Positions 37,465-38,285 of a stretch of 38,285 bases of DNA are shown piece by piece; position 1 is the first letter of the stretch, and every line of letters begins with the position of its first letter. Below the pieces are notes generated by a model. It worked only from the letters and a program-made list of their open reading frames with translations. It had not been told where the DNA came from and did no database searches. Made by a program: the position numbers and the translations under genes. Origin of the DNA: Rhodovibrionaceae bacterium. Its GTDB lineage: Bacteria; Pseudomonadota; Alphaproteobacteria; Kiloniellales; DSM-21159. The stretch covers positions 1 to 38,285 of the forward strand of contig JANQMX010000055.1 of assembly GCA_028279885.1 (NCBI GenBank), written 5' to 3'.

Positions 37465-38109
37465 ATGATCTTCTCGCCTCTCAGGGATAAGGCTTCTCGA
37501 CACACCACGCTCCTGACCGAGCGCGTACGCCTTCGCCCGCCGATGGCAAGCGACTGGGCCTCCTGGGCCGAGGTGCGGCGCCAGAGCAAGACCTTCCTGC
37601 AGCCTTGGGAGCCGACCTGGCCCCCCGACTCGCTGAGCCGCGGCAGCTTTCGCCGCCGCATCGAACAGACCGAACGCGAGGCGCGCGAAGGCAGTGCCCG
37701 GAGCTTCCTGCTCCTGCTGCGCGACGCCGATACGGTGATCGGCGGCCTGACGATCAGCCACATTCGCCGCGGCGTATCGCAGACGGCGAGCCTCGGCTAT
37801 TGGCTGGGCGAGGCGCACACCGGCCAGGGCTATATGACCGAAGCCCTGAGGACGGCCATTCCCTTCGCCTTCACCGAGCTGAAGCTCCATCGCATCGAAG
37901 CCGCCTGCCTGCCGAAGAACGAAGCAAGCCAGCGCCTCTTGGAGCGGCTGGGTTTCCAGGAGGAAGGACACGCGCGCGGCTACCTCAAGATCGACGGCCG
38001 CTGGCAGGACCACGTGCTGTTCGGCTTGCTGGAAGAAGACTGGCTGGCCGGCGAAGAACGGGCCAGAACCGCGGACTCGGACCAAGGCGGCTTGCTCGCC
38101 GAAGCCTGA
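37465..38109 (+). CDS. GNAT family N-acetyltransferase (RimJ-like)
   Basis: The product is 214 aa starting MIFSPLRDKASRHTTLLTER, 6 nt after the peptidase stop. TERVRLRPPMASDWASWAEV at the N-terminus and LGYWLGEAHTGQGYMTEALR (acetyl-CoA loop, with Gln-Gly-x-Met in place of the usual R/Q-G-x-G/A) place it in the RimJ/RimL branch. KLHRIEAACLPKNEASQRLL and LGFQEEGHARGYLKIDGRWQ are the usual C-terminal half. RimJ acetylates the N-terminus of ribosomal protein S5, but the substrate here is only inferred from the subfamily. A C-terminal tail of about 25 residues is extra. Confidence 0.88.
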   Translation: MIFSPLRDKASRHTTLLTERVRLRPPMASDWASWAEVRRQSKTFLQPWEPTWPPDSLSRGSFRRRIEQTEREAREGSARSFLLLLRDADTVIGGLTISHIRRGVSQTASLGYWLGEAHTGQGYMTEALRTAIPFAFTELKLHRIEAACLPKNEASQRLLERLGFQEEGHARGYLKIDGRWQDHVLFGLLEEDWLAGEERARTADSDQGGLLAEA

Positions 38110-38206
38110 GACAGCGGCCTTCGGGCCTTATCTAGTCAGATGGGGATGGAAGCGATTCTGCTGGTGAAGTCCGAGGCGTTGCAGCGCCGTCGCCGCACCA
38201 ACGTTT

Positions 38207-38270
38207 GTCATGCTTGGGCGAGGCCCACTGGGCCGTCAGGCCCGGGGCCGAGTTCCGAGCATCCACTCAT
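38207..38270. repeat. REP-like imperfect palindromic intergenic element (second)
   Basis: Starting at GTCATGC, the outer arms ATGCTTGGGCGAGGCCC (38210-38226) and GGGCCGAGTTCCGAGCAT (38245-38262) pair imperfectly around an inner GGGCC-GTCA-GGCCC hairpin. The plan is the same as the element at 120-193. The region 38110-38285 otherwise holds a small GGCC-TTCG-GGCC hairpin after the acetyltransferase gene and no gene. Confidence 0.5.
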
Positions 38271-38285
38271 CGGCCCGCGCCAAGC

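Noticed and set aside
36076-38085. 669-codon open frame on the minus strand
   Set aside because: It lies opposite the M16 peptidase and GNAT genes, which have clear motifs; GC-rich codon bias opens the antisense frame.

Overview
The window is about 38.3 kb of GC-rich chromosomal DNA. It most likely comes from a free-living alphaproteobacterium of the Rhodospirillales/Kiloniellales type. The evidence is the gene order: an mdh-sucCDAB operon, a ctaC-ctaD-ctaB-coxF-ctaG-ctaE-DUF983-SURF1 cytochrome oxidase cluster next to tldD and DUF3422, a ubiA/rsmE/gshA neighbourhood, and thrC-M16 peptidase-GNAT. Other signs are the alphaproteobacterial-type protein families (PAS_5, DUF3422, ETF-beta lysine methyltransferase) and a ParB-type parS site. 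The species assignment is inference. No tRNA, rRNA, CRISPR array, insertion sequence or prophage was seen.

Layout. 1-3.8 kb: three minus-strand genes for exported proteins, namely a small secreted protein and two tandem MltF-like lytic transglycosylases. 4.0-5.5 kb: an Ldh2-type dehydrogenase and a PAS_5 protein that overlap tail to tail. 5.7-9.2 kb: a minus-strand set phzF-ridA-ICL/PEP mutase family-class V aminotransferase, with a perfect 16-bp parS sequence between ridA and the ICL-family gene. 9.5-18.5 kb: the TCA-cycle operon mdh-sucC-sucD-sucA-sucB. 18.7-20.3 kb: ubiA and an ETF-beta-type methyltransferase on the minus strand, divergent from rsmE-gshA (20.4-22.6 kb). 22.6-23.25 kb: a gene-free stretch with three homologous minus-strand small-RNA units, each ending in an intrinsic terminator. 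23.26-26.6 kb: a second Rid protein, tldD and a DUF3422 gene. 26.9-33.2 kb: the aa3-type cytochrome c oxidase structural and assembly genes. 33.2-38.1 kb: an M32 carboxypeptidase, threonine synthase, an M16 peptidase and a GNAT acetyltransferase.

The genes are mainly central and respiratory metabolism: 2-oxoglutarate to malate steps of the TCA cycle, ubiquinone synthesis, and terminal oxidase with its haem/copper assembly factors. The most unusual features are four. (1) The malate dehydrogenase carries an in-frame tail of about 307 residues that resembles histone H1 (lysine/alanine/proline), with a possible internal start. (2) Three sibling small RNAs have C-rich single-stranded segments, between gshA and ridA. 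(3) A parS site suggests this locus lies in the origin/centromere region. (4) The OdhB/SucB E2 subunit has a duplicated lipoyl domain and what looks like a partial duplicate of its E3-binding domain.
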